Source: Nocardia abscessus NBRC 100374 (GTDB lineage: Bacteria; Actinomycetota; Actinomycetes; Mycobacteriales; Mycobacteriaceae). Taken from it: a DNA stretch of 64,000 bases. Below, piece by piece: positions 26,500-37,500 of the stretch. The stretch lies in contig NZ_BAFP01000092.1 of NCBI RefSeq assembly GCF_000308455.1, forward strand, positions 97,668 through 161,667, in the 5' to 3' direction. Both the position numbers and the translations under genes were made by a program. The stretch's first letter is position 1. Each line of letters begins with the position of its first letter. The notes under the pieces are model-generated. The model did not search any database. It worked only from the letters and a program-made list of their open reading frames with translations, and was not told where the DNA came from.

Positions 26500-29166
26500 T
26501 CAGCCGATGTCGACCGGGTCGATCTGGACGCGAAGCGGGGCATCGGAGCGGTGTGTGCTGCGGACCGCTTGGGCCGCGCGCAGGGCACGGGCGAGCGCCG
26601 CTCCGGAGCGGCGCTCGACCCGCAGCAGCAGACGTTCGACTTCGGCGGGCGAATCCCCGGAGGAGAACGGCTTGCGGGCGCCGTCGGGCAGCGGCACCGG
26701 TCCGAGGCGGTCGACGGTATCGGGCAGGTCCGCCGCCGAGAGCAGTTCGGCGATGGTGTCGGCGGTGCCGTCGATCGCGGCGAGGCGGACCGCGGGCGGG
26801 AACCCGACCTCGGCGCGAGCCGCCACCTCGGCACGCGCCGCGCCCACCGGATCCCACCGGACCAGCGCCTGCACGGTGGGAATCGACGGCTCGGCCACCA
26901 CGATGACCTGGCCGTGCGCACGGACCAGTGCCGCGGCCGCCATCCAGCGGCGCAGCGCGTCCTCGGCGGCCCGCAGGTCGGCACGACCGAGCAGCGCCCA
27001 GCCGTCGAGCAATAGCGCGACGCCGTAGCCGCCGGGAACCACAGGTTCGGCGCCGACCGTGGAGACGACCACTTGGGGGCCCGGCTCCACGGTGTCGAGC
27101 ACCGCGCCGCCGCCGGAACCACGGATCGGTACGCCGGGGAAGGCGCGCCCCAGCTCCTCCGCCGTGCGCGCCGCACCGATCACCACGGCACGCAGCGCGC
27201 GCGACCCACAGGTGGTGCAGCGGAACGCGGCTTCGGTGATCCCGCACCAGCGACAAGCGGGACTCTGCGCTGCCGCGCCGGATTCGGTGGCCGATCCTCG
27301 CGATCCGTGGGCTTCCGGCAGCGCGAGAGGTCCGTTGCAGTGCCTGCATCGGGCCGGAGTGCGGCATTTCCCGCAAGCCAGCGCGGGAATGTAGCCGCGG
27401 CGCGGCACCTGCACCAGTACCGGCGCCCCCTCTTTCAGGGCGGCACGAGCGGCAGCGAAGGCGACGCCGGGAATCCGCACGGCGCGCGCGACCGGATCCC
27501 GTTCCAGGGCGATGTCGCTGTCGCCGGGGGCACTGATCCGGGGCGCGGCCTTGCGCAGTACGGCGCGGTCGGCCACCAGGTCGTGCGCCCAGCCGGAATC
27601 GACCACGGCCTGGATCTCGGCGGTGCGCGCGAAGCCGGCCGCGACGAACGCCGCGCCCGTCTCGTGGGCACGCAACATCGCGACCTCACGGGTGTGCGGA
27701 TACGGTGCGCGGGGTTCGGCGTAGGTGTCGTCGCCGTCGTCCCAGAGCGCGATCAGGCCGAGATTCACCGCCGGGGCGAACACCGCGCTGCGCGTGCCGA
27801 CCACCACCCGCGCCGATCCGCGCAGCACCGCGAGCCAGCGGCGGTATCTGGCGGCGGGCCCCAGACCGGCGGCGAGTCCGACGGCCGAGTCCCCTACCAG
27901 CCGTACACATTCCGCCAGTACCCGGTCGAGATCGCGTTGGTCGGGCACCATGAGGATCGCGCTGCGCCCTTGCCCGGCCACCACGGCAGCGAGTTCGGCC
28001 AACCGCCGGGGCCAGTCCTCGCCGGGCAGTGCCTGCCAGGCCGCGCGAGCCCCCTTCCCCTGTGCGAGCGCACCGACGAAGGCCGCGCCGTGCACATAGC
28101 GCTCCCAGGCAGCGATATCCACGTCCAGGGCTGAAAGTTCCTGCGGAACCGGCGAGTCGCCACCGGCCGCCCGGTCCGCGGCGGCGTCCGCCTCCTGCTC
28201 GTTGTCGATTCGTTCGCCGACCGGGCGTGCTTCCCCCGGCTCCGAGGGCAACCCGGCATCGGGCTCGTCGCGGCCCGATTCCGAAGTGTGCGGCTGCCCG
28301 TTCGCCCGGCTCGCAGCACTCGGTTCCCTCGCTCCGACGACTCCGTCATCCGGCGTGTACGGCTGCCTGCTCGCCGGGCTATCACTTGGTTCCCGCGCTC
28401 CGGCGGCTCCATCATCCGGCTTGTGCGATCGCCCACTCGCAGGGCTCCCAGCACTCGGGGTCCCCGCTCCGGCGGCTCCGTTATCCAGCGTGTGCGACTG
28501 CCTGCTCGCGGGGCTATCACTCGGTTCCCTCGCTCCGGCGGCTCCGCCATTCGTCGGCACCGGTCCACCGCCGCCTTCCGCCGACTCGGTTCCCATAGCA
28601 ATGGAATCCGAGAGTGGCGAATTGAAAGACGTTGCATCGCCGACGCGTTCGATCGTGATGTCGTCCGCGCACCCCTCATACAGCACCGAGGAAACATCGG
28701 CCGGAACCACGGACTCGGCGGAAACAGCCTGGGCGGCAGTGGATTTCTTACCGCCGCCGGTTTCGGTGCGGGCATGGCGCGGGGGGATCGCCAGGCGCAG
28801 GACATCGGCGCGGGTGCCCGCGTAACGATCGGCCACCGCGCCGGCCAGCTCGAGGATCTCGGGCGTCAGCACTCGTTCGCCGGAGACGACCCGTTCGAGT
28901 TTGACCAGCTTGCCCCCGTGGTCGGTGTGCGCCGATCGCGCGAGCAGATAACCGTCGACCAGGCGGCCCGCGAAACGGACCCGTACCCGGACCCCGGGCT
29001 GGGCGATGTCGTCCAGCTCGGGGGGCACCACATAGTCGAAGTCGCGGTCGAGATGCGCAGGCGACAGCAACGGGAGCACCCGGGCGATCGGCAACCGCAC
29101 AGCCGCGGGACCCGCGGACGGACCGTCCGCCTCGATGGCGGGGGTGTGCGCCGCGGGTTCGTTCAC
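26500..29166 (-). CDS. priA: Primosomal protein PriA, helicase-defective actinobacterial type
   Basis: An 888-residue PriA homologue. The N-terminal DNA-binding part (about residues 25-135) and the eight-cysteine zinc region (CGKCRTPARCRHC, then CRWCGITEAAFRCTTC) are present. No Walker A GKT and no DEAH box are visible; the DEAH position reads WDDGDD. This agrees with the known loss of helicase motifs in actinobacterial PriA. A Pro/Ser/Gly-rich linker with four 22-23-residue repeats separates the N-terminal and helicase-like parts (residues 208-297). It is 16 bases after metK. It recruits the replication restart machinery rather than unwinding DNA. Confidence 0.9.
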   Translation of the reverse strand: MNEPAAHTPAIEADGPSAGPAAVRLPIARVLPLLSPAHLDRDFDYVVPPELDDIAQPGVRVRVRFAGRLVDGYLLARSAHTDHGGKLVKLERVVSGERVLTPEILELAGAVADRYAGTRADVLRLAIPPRHARTETGGGKKSTAAQAVSAESVVPADVSSVLYEGCADDITIERVGDATSFNSPLSDSIAMGTESAEGGGGPVPTNGGAAGAREPSDSPASRQSHTLDNGAAGAGTPSAGSPASGRSHKPDDGAAGAREPSDSPASRQPYTPDDGVVGAREPSAASRANGQPHTSESGRDEPDAGLPSEPGEARPVGERIDNEQEADAAADRAAGGDSPVPQELSALDVDIAAWERYVHGAAFVGALAQGKGARAAWQALPGEDWPRRLAELAAVVAGQGRSAILMVPDQRDLDRVLAECVRLVGDSAVGLAAGLGPAARYRRWLAVLRGSARVVVGTRSAVFAPAVNLGLIALWDDGDDTYAEPRAPYPHTREVAMLRAHETGAAFVAAGFARTAEIQAVVDSGWAHDLVADRAVLRKAAPRISAPGDSDIALERDPVARAVRIPGVAFAAARAALKEGAPVLVQVPRRGYIPALACGKCRTPARCRHCNGPLALPEAHGSRGSATESGAAAQSPACRWCGITEAAFRCTTCGSRALRAVVIGAARTAEELGRAFPGVPIRGSGGGAVLDTVEPGPQVVVSTVGAEPVVPGGYGVALLLDGWALLGRADLRAAEDALRRWMAAAALVRAHGQVIVVAEPSIPTVQALVRWDPVGAARAEVAARAEVGFPPAVRLAAIDGTADTIAELLSAADLPDTVDRLGPVPLPDGARKPFSSGDSPAEVERLLLRVERRSGAALARALRAAQAVRSTHRSDAPLRVQIDPVDIG
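28276..28545 (-). repeat. Four tandem repeats in the PriA linker
   Basis: Four imperfect units of 66-69 bases encode GAAGAREPSDSPASRQ-type segments, with unit 1 and unit 3 nearly alike. They lie within the disordered linker of PriA. The unit count may vary between strains. Confidence 0.8.
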
Positions 29167-29182
29167 TCGGACCTGATCGAGA

Positions 29183-30394
<1,212 letters not shown>

Positions 30395-30429
30395 AGTTCT
30401 TCCCTCTCCCTCAACGGGTTACTCGTATC

Positions 30430-30468
30430 GGGTTGCGACAGTAACGCGATGTCGCTACTGCGCAACCC
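30430..30468 (-). promoter_or_regulatory. Stem-loop in the metK leader
   Basis: On the minus strand an eight-base stem (GGGTTGCG), a one-base bulge and a further seven pairs close on an eight-base loop. A TATAAG box lies just before it, so the hairpin may form the 5' end of the metK message or be an operator. Its role is unknown. Confidence 0.55.
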
Positions 30469-30622
30469 TTATATCCCAGACTATTCCAAATCACCGACAC
30501 GGCGGGGAGCTACCCCGAAGCCATTCCGAACAGCTGAACCGGCGGTGTCCCGGCGATGCCGAAATGATGACGGCGGCGCGAACGACCGATCGCCGTCGAT
30601 CCCGGCAGGCACGCGGCCCGGC

Positions 30623-31846
30623 TCAGCGCAGCAACACGCTCAGCGCGTCGAGCACCCGGCTGGCCAGCAACGCCTTCGACCCGTGATCGAGCGCCTGCTC
30701 GGTGCCGTCCGCGCCGAGCAGCCAGCCGTCGTTGGTGTCCACCTCGAACGCCTTGCCCTCGCCGACGGCGTTGACCACGAGCAGGTCGCAGCCCTTGCGC
30801 GCGAGCTTGGCCCGCGCGTGGGTGAGGACGTCGCCGTGCTCGTCACCGGTCTCGGCGGCGAAGCCGACGATCGCGGTGCCGGGCAACTGTCCGTCGCGTC
30901 GCGCCTGCACGAGCCCGGCGAGGATGTCGTCGGTCTTGGTCAGCGGAATGACGTCCGGCTCCCCCACGCCCTTCTTGATCTTGGCAGCGGCGACGTTGGT
31001 CGGCCGGAAATCGGCGACGGCAGCGGCCATGATCACCGCGTCGGCGCCGACGGCGTGCTTGTCGACGGCGGTCTTCAGCTGTTCGGCGGTGGTGATGTGC
31101 ACCAGGTCGACGGCGGCGGGCGCCGCCATCTCGATCGTGTTGCCCGCGATGAGCGTGACGTGGGCGCCGCGCTGGGCGGCGACCCGCGCGAGCGCGTAGC
31201 CCTGCTTGCCGGAGCTGCGGTTACCGAGGAAACGCACCGGATCCAGCGGTTCCCTGGTGCCGCCCGCGGTGATGACGACCCGGCGGCCCTCCAGATCACG
31301 CGGGATCGCGTCGGCGCGCTCCATGAGCAGCGACGCGAGGCCGAAGATCTCCTCGGGCTCGGGCAGCCGTCCGGGACCGGTGTCGGCGCCGGTGAGGCGG
31401 CCCGCCGCGGGTTCCATGACGATCGCACCGTGGGCACGCAGCGTCGCGACGTTGGCGACGGTCGCCGGATGCTCCCACATCTCGGTGTGCATCGCGGGCG
31501 CGAACAAGATCGGACATCGGGCCGTCAGCAGCGTGGCGGTGAGCAGGTCGTCGGCACGGCCGGACGCGGCGCGCGCCATCAGGTCGGCGGTCGCCGGGGC
31601 GATGACCACCAGGTCCGCCTCCTGGCCCAGCCGAACGTGCGGGACCTCCGGCACGTCGGAGAACACGCCGGTGTGCACCGGGTTCCCGGACAGTGCTTCG
31701 AAGGTCGCCTTGCCGACGAACTCCAGCGCCGAGTGGGTGGGGATCACCCGGACGTCATGTCCGGTCTCGGTGAACCGCCGGACCAGAGAGCATGCCTTGT
31801 AGGCGGCGATCCCTCCGGCTACGCCGACGACGATCCTTGTGGTCAC
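30623..31846 (-). CDS. coaBC: Bifunctional CoaBC (phosphopantothenoylcysteine synthetase/decarboxylase)
   Basis: A 407-residue fusion enzyme of coenzyme A synthesis. The N-terminal flavin decarboxylase has VAGGIAAYK, a VPHVRLG catalytic histidine and the PAMHTEMWEHPA substrate clamp. The C-terminal CTP-dependent synthetase carries GGTREPLDPVRFLGNRSSGK. The start is the GTG at 31846, 43 bases after rpoZ. Order rpoZ-coaBC-metK-priA is the usual actinobacterial one. Confidence 0.96.
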   Translation of the reverse strand: MTTRIVVGVAGGIAAYKACSLVRRFTETGHDVRVIPTHSALEFVGKATFEALSGNPVHTGVFSDVPEVPHVRLGQEADLVVIAPATADLMARAASGRADDLLTATLLTARCPILFAPAMHTEMWEHPATVANVATLRAHGAIVMEPAAGRLTGADTGPGRLPEPEEIFGLASLLMERADAIPRDLEGRRVVITAGGTREPLDPVRFLGNRSSGKQGYALARVAAQRGAHVTLIAGNTIEMAAPAAVDLVHITTAEQLKTAVDKHAVGADAVIMAAAVADFRPTNVAAAKIKKGVGEPDVIPLTKTDDILAGLVQARRDGQLPGTAIVGFAAETGDEHGDVLTHARAKLARKGCDLLVVNAVGEGKAFEVDTNDGWLLGADGTEQALDHGSKALLASRVLDALSVLLR

Positions 31847-31889
31847 TACGCCTCCGGCCTAGTAGTGGTCACGGCGAACTCGGTTCGCC

Positions 31890-32201
31890 TCACTCGCCTT
31901 CGGAGTGCTCGAGCAGGTCGGAGTGGATCTCGCGCAGCGCGACCGACAGCGGCTTCTCCTGCAGACCCGGCTCGACCAGCGGGCCGACGTACTCGAGGAT
32001 GCCGTCGCCGAGCTGGTTGTAGTAGTCGTTGATCTGGCGGGCCCGCTTGGCCGCGTAGATGACCAGGGCGTACTTGGACGACGTGCGCTCGAGCAACTCG
32101 TCGATCGGCGGGTTGGTGAGGCCGACCGGCGTGTCGTAGGCGGGCGCGGTCTTGGTGTCCGTACTGCTCACTAGGGGGACTCCTGGTGTTTGGGAGGTCA
32201 C
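31890..32201 (-). CDS. rpoZ: RNA polymerase omega subunit
   Basis: A 103-residue omega subunit. The core ITNPPIDELL-like segment, SSKYALVIYAAKRARQIN and the acidic C-terminus are characteristic. It starts with a GTG overlapping the gmk stop as GTGA, indicating coupled translation. It stabilises RNA polymerase assembly. Confidence 0.95.
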   Translation of the reverse strand: MTSQTPGVPLVSSTDTKTAPAYDTPVGLTNPPIDELLERTSSKYALVIYAAKRARQINDYYNQLGDGILEYVGPLVEPGLQEKPLSVALREIHSDLLEHSEGE

Positions 32202-32782
32202 GAACTCGAATTTGTGCTAACGAACAACGATACCAACTGCTCACAGGCGCTGGTCACCTCGTCGTTCACGATAACGATGTCGAACTCGTCACAGGCCGCC
32301 AGCTCGATCCTGGCGGTTTCCAGGCGGCGCTCGATCACCTCGGGCGACTCGGTGCCGCGCGAGGTCAGCCGCGCCACCAACTCCTCCCAGCTCGGCGGGG
32401 CCAGGAACACCAGGATCGCTTCCGGGATCGCCCGGCGCACCGACCGCGCGCCCTCGAGATCCACTTCGACCAGCACCGGAAGGCCCTCCGCCAGAGCGGC
32501 GCGGACCGGTCCGGCGGGCGTGCCCGAACGCTGCAGCCCGCCGTGGATGTCCGCCCATTCGAGCAGCTCACCCGCCTCGATCATCGCGTCGAACTCCGCT
32601 CGGGAGACGAAGCGATAGTCGAGGCCGTCGACCTCCCCGGGCCGCGGGGCCCGGGTCGTTGCCGACACGCTGAAGACCAGGTCGGGCAGTCGTTCGCGGA
32701 CACAGCGGACCACGGTGGACTTGCCCACGGCCGAGGGGCCGACCAGTACTACCAGCCGACCCTTCCGCGTGTGTTCGATCAC
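32198..32782 (-). CDS. gmk: Guanylate kinase
   Basis: A 194-residue enzyme phosphorylating GMP to GDP. The P-loop GPSAVGKST is at residues 15-23, and ATTRAPRPGEVDGLDY is the guanylate-binding loop. Position between mihF and rpoZ is as usual. It begins nine bases after the mihF stop. Confidence 0.96.
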   Translation of the reverse strand: MIEHTRKGRLVVLVGPSAVGKSTVVRCVRERLPDLVFSVSATTRAPRPGEVDGLDYRFVSRAEFDAMIEAGELLEWADIHGGLQRSGTPAGPVRAALAEGLPVLVEVDLEGARSVRRAIPEAILVFLAPPSWEELVARLTSRGTESPEVIERRLETARIELAACDEFDIVIVNDEVTSACEQLVSLFVSTNSSS

Positions 32783-32790
32783 CCTCGTCG

Positions 32791-33111
32791 TCAGGCGTCG
32801 AAGTCGAACCGGGCCAGCAGCGCCTTACGCTGCCGGTCGCCGAGTCCGCGCAGCCGCCGGGTGGGGGCGATCTCCAGCTCGCTCATGATTTCCGCCGCCT
32901 TGACCTTGCCCACCTTCGGCAGGGCCTCCAGCAGCGCCGACACCTTCATCTTGCCGAGGATCTCGTCGGTCTCGGCGTCGGTGAGGACCTGCTTCAGGTT
33001 GGTGCCGCCACGCTTCAAGCGCTCCTTGAGCTCCGCCCGAGCGCGGCGAGCGGCAGCCGCCTTCTCCAAAGCAGCGGCGCGCTGCTCGTCAGTCAGCTGG
33101 GGAAGGGCCAC
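32791..33111 (-). CDS. mihF: Mycobacterial-type integration host factor
   Basis: A 106-residue protein of the actinobacterial IHF family with a helix-two-turns-helix. The basic N-terminal half (AAALEKAAAARRARAELKER) and the LLEALPKVGKVKAAEIM core are characteristic. It is a nucleoid-associated, DNA-bending protein. It lies first in the mihF-gmk-rpoZ-coaBC-metK-priA group. Confidence 0.95.
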   Translation of the reverse strand: MALPQLTDEQRAAALEKAAAARRARAELKERLKRGGTNLKQVLTDAETDEILGKMKVSALLEALPKVGKVKAAEIMSELEIAPTRRLRGLGDRQRKALLARFDFDA

Positions 33112-33646
33112 GGTTCCTCCGTCTCATCGTTCATTGCATCAACTCCTGCCGGTAACCCGGCAGTCTCAGCGACCGTACCCACGACGTCCGCCGATTGCGA
33201 ACCCACCCCCCAGGTCAGCGCATGATTCCGAATACCGAGTACACCGGGGCGGCGTCGGCGGCGGTCCGCCCGCGCCACCGCGCGGCTCACCCTGGCGAAC
33301 TCGCGAAATGTGCCGTCAGCAGGGAGTTTTCGACAGACCGAGTGGTTTGCGGAAGGGTTGCGACACCGCGGCGCATCGCTCCAGCAACCCCTCGACCGCC
33401 CTACCAGGAACTTTCTCGAAAATTTCCGCGTGTCGCGCGTTCTTACCGCGTGTCGGGCGTCACATCCGGGTAATTCCGGCCGTCATGCGCGGCATTCGAT
33501 GCCGGATCCTGGCCCTGTACGCCGGTCCAGGTGCGAAGTGCCTCCCCGTACACCAACCGCACCCGAAATCGATCCAGGAGCGCGCACAGGCCCCGCTAAA
33601 GGCCGCCTCTGTACGTGCACCTGCATGCACGGGCGGCGAAAACGAC
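33112..33646. other. Gap upstream of mihF
   Basis: About 530 bases without a convincing gene. It should hold the mihF promoter on the minus strand. The pyrF terminator closes its far side. Open frames here lack ribosome binding sites and family likeness. Confidence 0.5.
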
Positions 33647-33676
33647 CGAAGGCCGGCGCGGGTGCGCCGGCCTTCG
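33647..33676 (-). terminator. Intrinsic terminator of the pyr operon
   Basis: A perfect 13-base stem (33647-33659 with 33664-33676) around a four-base loop begins four bases after the pyrF stop. On the minus strand it is followed by GTCGTTTTC. It separates the pyrimidine operon from mihF. Confidence 0.8.
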
Positions 33677-33679
33677 TGG

Positions 33680-34504
33680 TCATTTCCGCAGAAACGCGAA
33701 CGCGTCCTGGAGAGCGTGCACGCTGGCACGCAGTGCCGGGACGGTCGGCCCGTCCCCGAGCACCTCCCGCGAGACATTCGGGACGACGGCCCCGAGCATC
33801 GGCTCGGGGACCAGGTTCCGGATCGTTTCCGGGCCGCCGCCCTGCGCACCGACCCCCGGCATGAGGATCGGTCCGTTCAGCGCGGCGAGGTCCGGGGCCT
33901 CGCTCAGGGTGGCTCCGACCACGACGCCCACCGAACCGAACGCTTCGCCCGCGTTGCGGGCCGCGGCCTCGTCGACCATCGTCTGCGCCACGACGCGACC
34001 GTCCGCGGCCACCGCCTGTTGCACCTGCGCTCCTTCGGGATTCGAAGTCGCCGCGAGCACGAAGACGCCCCGATGGTTGGCCTGCGCCAGCGTCAGCGCA
34101 GGCGCCAGCGAACCGAATCCGAGATACGGCGAGACGGTCACCGCGTCGGACCCGAGCGGGCCGTCGGCCAGCCAGGTCCGGGCGTAGGCATCCATGGTGG
34201 ACCCGATGTCGCCGCGCTTGGCGTCGGCGAGCACCAAGGTCCCCGAGGCGCGCAACACCTCGATGGTGCGCTCCAGGACCGCGATGCCGCCGGAGCCGTA
34301 GGCCTCGAAGAACGCGACCTGCGGCTTGACCAGCGCGACCAGGCCGTCGAAAGCCTCCACGCAGATCTCGGCGAACCGCTCCAGCCCCTCGACGTCCTCG
34401 GTGAGGCCCCAGGAGCGCAGCAGTGCCGGGTGCGGGTCGATGCCGACACACACCGGCCCGAACTGCCCCATGGCGTGGCGCAACCGGTCGCCGAAGGTCT
34501 TCAT
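33680..34504 (-). CDS. pyrF: Orotidine 5'-phosphate decarboxylase (type 2)
   Basis: A 274-residue enzyme for the last step of UMP synthesis. The catalytic DAKRGD is at residues 94-99 with the lysine at 96, and GPVCVGIDPHP opens the barrel. Length and sequence are of the longer PyrF type found in mycobacteria. The ATG at 34504 lies 25 bases after the carB stop. It ends the pyr operon before a strong terminator. Confidence 0.95.
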   Translation of the reverse strand: MKTFGDRLRHAMGQFGPVCVGIDPHPALLRSWGLTEDVEGLERFAEICVEAFDGLVALVKPQVAFFEAYGSGGIAVLERTIEVLRASGTLVLADAKRGDIGSTMDAYARTWLADGPLGSDAVTVSPYLGFGSLAPALTLAQANHRGVFVLAATSNPEGAQVQQAVAADGRVVAQTMVDEAAARNAGEAFGSVGVVVGATLSEAPDLAALNGPILMPGVGAQGGGPETIRNLVPEPMLGAVVPNVSREVLGDGPTVPALRASVHALQDAFAFLRK

Positions 34505-34529
34505 CTCGCCCGCTCCGTCCTGCCGCGGC

Positions 34530-37500
34530 TCACCCACGCAGCACCGAGTGCAGTTCCTGCAGCGACCGCACACCGATCCCGCCGTTGATGCTGGCCTCGA
34601 TGCCTTGCACCGCGGCCGCGGCGCCCTGCACGGTGGTGATGCACGGGATGTTCACCCCGACCGCCGCGCTGCGGATCTCGTAGCCGTCCACCCGCGGACC
34701 GGAGTTGCCGTATGGCGTGTTGAACACCATGTCGACTTCGCCGTCGCGGATCTGCTCCACGATCGTCGGCTCGTCGCCCGGGCCCACCTCGGAGTGCTTG
34801 CGCACCTGCTCGCACGGAATCCCGTTGCGGCGCAGCATTTCCGCCGTGCCCTCGGTGGCGAGGATACGGAAGCCGAGGTCGTGCAGGCGCTTCACCGGGA
34901 AGACCATCGCGCGCTTGTCCCGGTTGGCGATCGAGACGAACACGGTGCCCTCGGTGGGCAGCGAGCCGTAGGCGGCGGTCTGGCTCTTGGCGAAGGCGGT
35001 GCCGAAATCGGCGTCGATGCCCATCACTTCGCCGGTGGACTTCATCTCCGGCGACAGCAGCGAATCCACGCCGCTGCCGTCGGCGCGCCGGAAGCGGTGG
35101 AACGGCAGCACAGCCTCCTTGACCGCGACCGGAGCGTCCAGCGCGACGTGCCCGCCGTCGCCCTCGCTCGGCAGCATGCCCTCCTTGCGCAGCTCGGCGA
35201 TCGTGGCGCCGAGCATGATCCGCGCGGCGGCCTTGGCCAGCGGCACCGCGGTCGCCTTCGACACGAACGGAACCGTCCGGCTCGCGCGCGGATTGGCCTC
35301 CAGCACGTAGAGCACGTCGTCCTTGAGCGCGTACTGCACGTTGAGCAGGCCGCGTACGCCGATACCCTTGGCCAGCGCGACGGTGGAGCGGCGCACCGCC
35401 TCGATGTCGCTGCGGCCCAGCGTGATCGGCGGCAGCGCGCAGGCGGAGTCGCCGGAGTGGATGCCCGCCTCCTCGATGTGCTCCATCACGCCGCCGAGGT
35501 AGACCTCCTCGCCGTCGCACAGCGCGTCGACGTCGATCTCGATCGCATCCTCCAGGAAACGGTCGACCAGCACCGGATGCTCCGGGCTCAGCTCGGTCGC
35601 GCGGGAGATGTAGCCCTCCAGCGACTGCTCGTCGTACACGATCTCCATGCCGCGGCCACCGAGCACGTAGGACGGGCGCACCAGCACCGGGTAGCCGATG
35701 TCGGCGGCGATCCTGCGCGCCTGCGCGAACGTGGTCGCGGTGCCGTACTTCGGCGCGGGCAGTCCGGCCGCGACCAGCACGTCGCCGAACTCGCCGCGGT
35801 CCTCGGCCAGGTCGATGGCGGCCGCGCTGGTGCCCACCACCGGCACGCCCGCATCGGTGAGGCGCTGCGCGAGACCGAGCGGGGTCTGCCCGCCCAGCTG
35901 CACGATGACGCCCTCGACGGTGCCGGACTCGCATTCGGCGTGATAGACCTCGAGCACGTCCTCGAAGGTCAGCGGCTCGAAGTAGAGACGATCGGCGGTG
36001 TCGTAGTCGGTGGAGACGGTCTCGGGGTTGCAGTTGACCATCACCGTCTCGTATCCGGCCCGCGACAGCGTCTGCGCCGCGTGCACACACGAGTAGTCGA
36101 ACTCGATGCCCTGGCCGATCCGGTTCGGCCCGGACCCGAGAATGATCACCTTCGCGCGCTCGCGCTGCGGCGCCACCTCGGATTCGGCGGCGGGATCGAG
36201 CTCGTAGGCCGAGTAGTGGTACGGCGTCTTGGCCTCGAACTCGGCGGCGCAGGTGTCGACGGTCTTGAAGACCGGCCGGACGCCGAGCCGGTGCCGTAGC
36301 GCACGCACCCCGGTCTCCCCCGCCAGTTCCGGCCGCAGCGCGGCCAGCTGACGATCGGACAGACCGTAGTGTTTGGCCAGCCGCAGCAGCGACTCGTCCA
36401 GCACGGGCGCGTCGAGAATCTCCTGGCGCAGCTCGACCAGGCCGGCCACTTCCGCGACGAACCACGGGTCGATGCCAGAGGCGGCGGCCACGTCCTCGAT
36501 ACTCGCGCCCAGGCGCAGCGCCCGCTCCACCTGGTAGATGCGCCCTTCGGTGGGAGTGCGCAGGTCATCCAGGATCGCTTCGGCGTCGGTCCACGCGCCG
36601 TCTTCCTGGGTCCAGAAACCCGCGGCCTTGGTCTCCAGCGAACGCAGCACCTTGCCCAGCGCCTCGGCGAAGTTGCGGCCGAGCGACATCGCCTCGCCCA
36701 CCGACTTCATGGTGGTGGTCAGGGTGCCGTCGGCGCCGGGGAACTTCTCGAACGCGAACCGCGGCGCCTTGACCACCACGTAGTCCAGGGTCGGCTCGAA
36801 GCAGGCCGGGGTTTCCTTGGTGATGTCGTTGACGATCTCGTCGAGCGTGTAGCCGATGGCCAGTTTGGCGGCGATCTTCGCGATCGGGAAGCCGGTCGCC
36901 TTGGAGGCCAGCGCGGACGAGCGCGAGACGCGCGGGTTCATCTCGATGACGATCAGGCGGCCGTCCAGCGGGTTCACCGCGAACTGGATGTTGCAGCCGC
37001 CGGTGTCGACGCCGACCTCGCGCAGGATGGCGATGCCGAGGTCGCGCAGCTTCTGGTATTCCCGGTCGGTGAGCGTCATCGCCGGGGCGACGGTCATCGA
37101 GTCACCGGTGTGCACGCCCATCGGGTCGACGTTCTCGATCGAGCAGACCACCACGACGTTGTCGCGGCCGTCGCGCATCAGCTCGAGCTCGTATTCCTTC
37201 CAGCCGAGGATGGACTCCTCGATGAGGACGTTCGCGGTGGGCGATGCGGCCAGGCCGCCACCGGCGATGCGGTCGAGGTCCTGGTCGTTGTAGGCCATAC
37301 CGGAACCGAGCCCGCCCATGGTGAACGACGGGCGCACCACCACGGGGAAGCCGAGTTCGGCGACCGTCTCGCGCACCTCGTCCATGGTGAAGCAGACCCG
37401 CGAGCGCGCGCTCTCGCCGCCCACCTTGGCGACGATGTCCTTGAACTTCTGCCGGTCCTCACCACGCTGGATGGCGTCGAAGTCGGCGCCGATCAGCTCT

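Noticed and set aside
30395..30622. Possible SAM riboswitch before metK
   Set aside because: The hairpin is real but none of the conserved cores of the known SAM classes can be placed.
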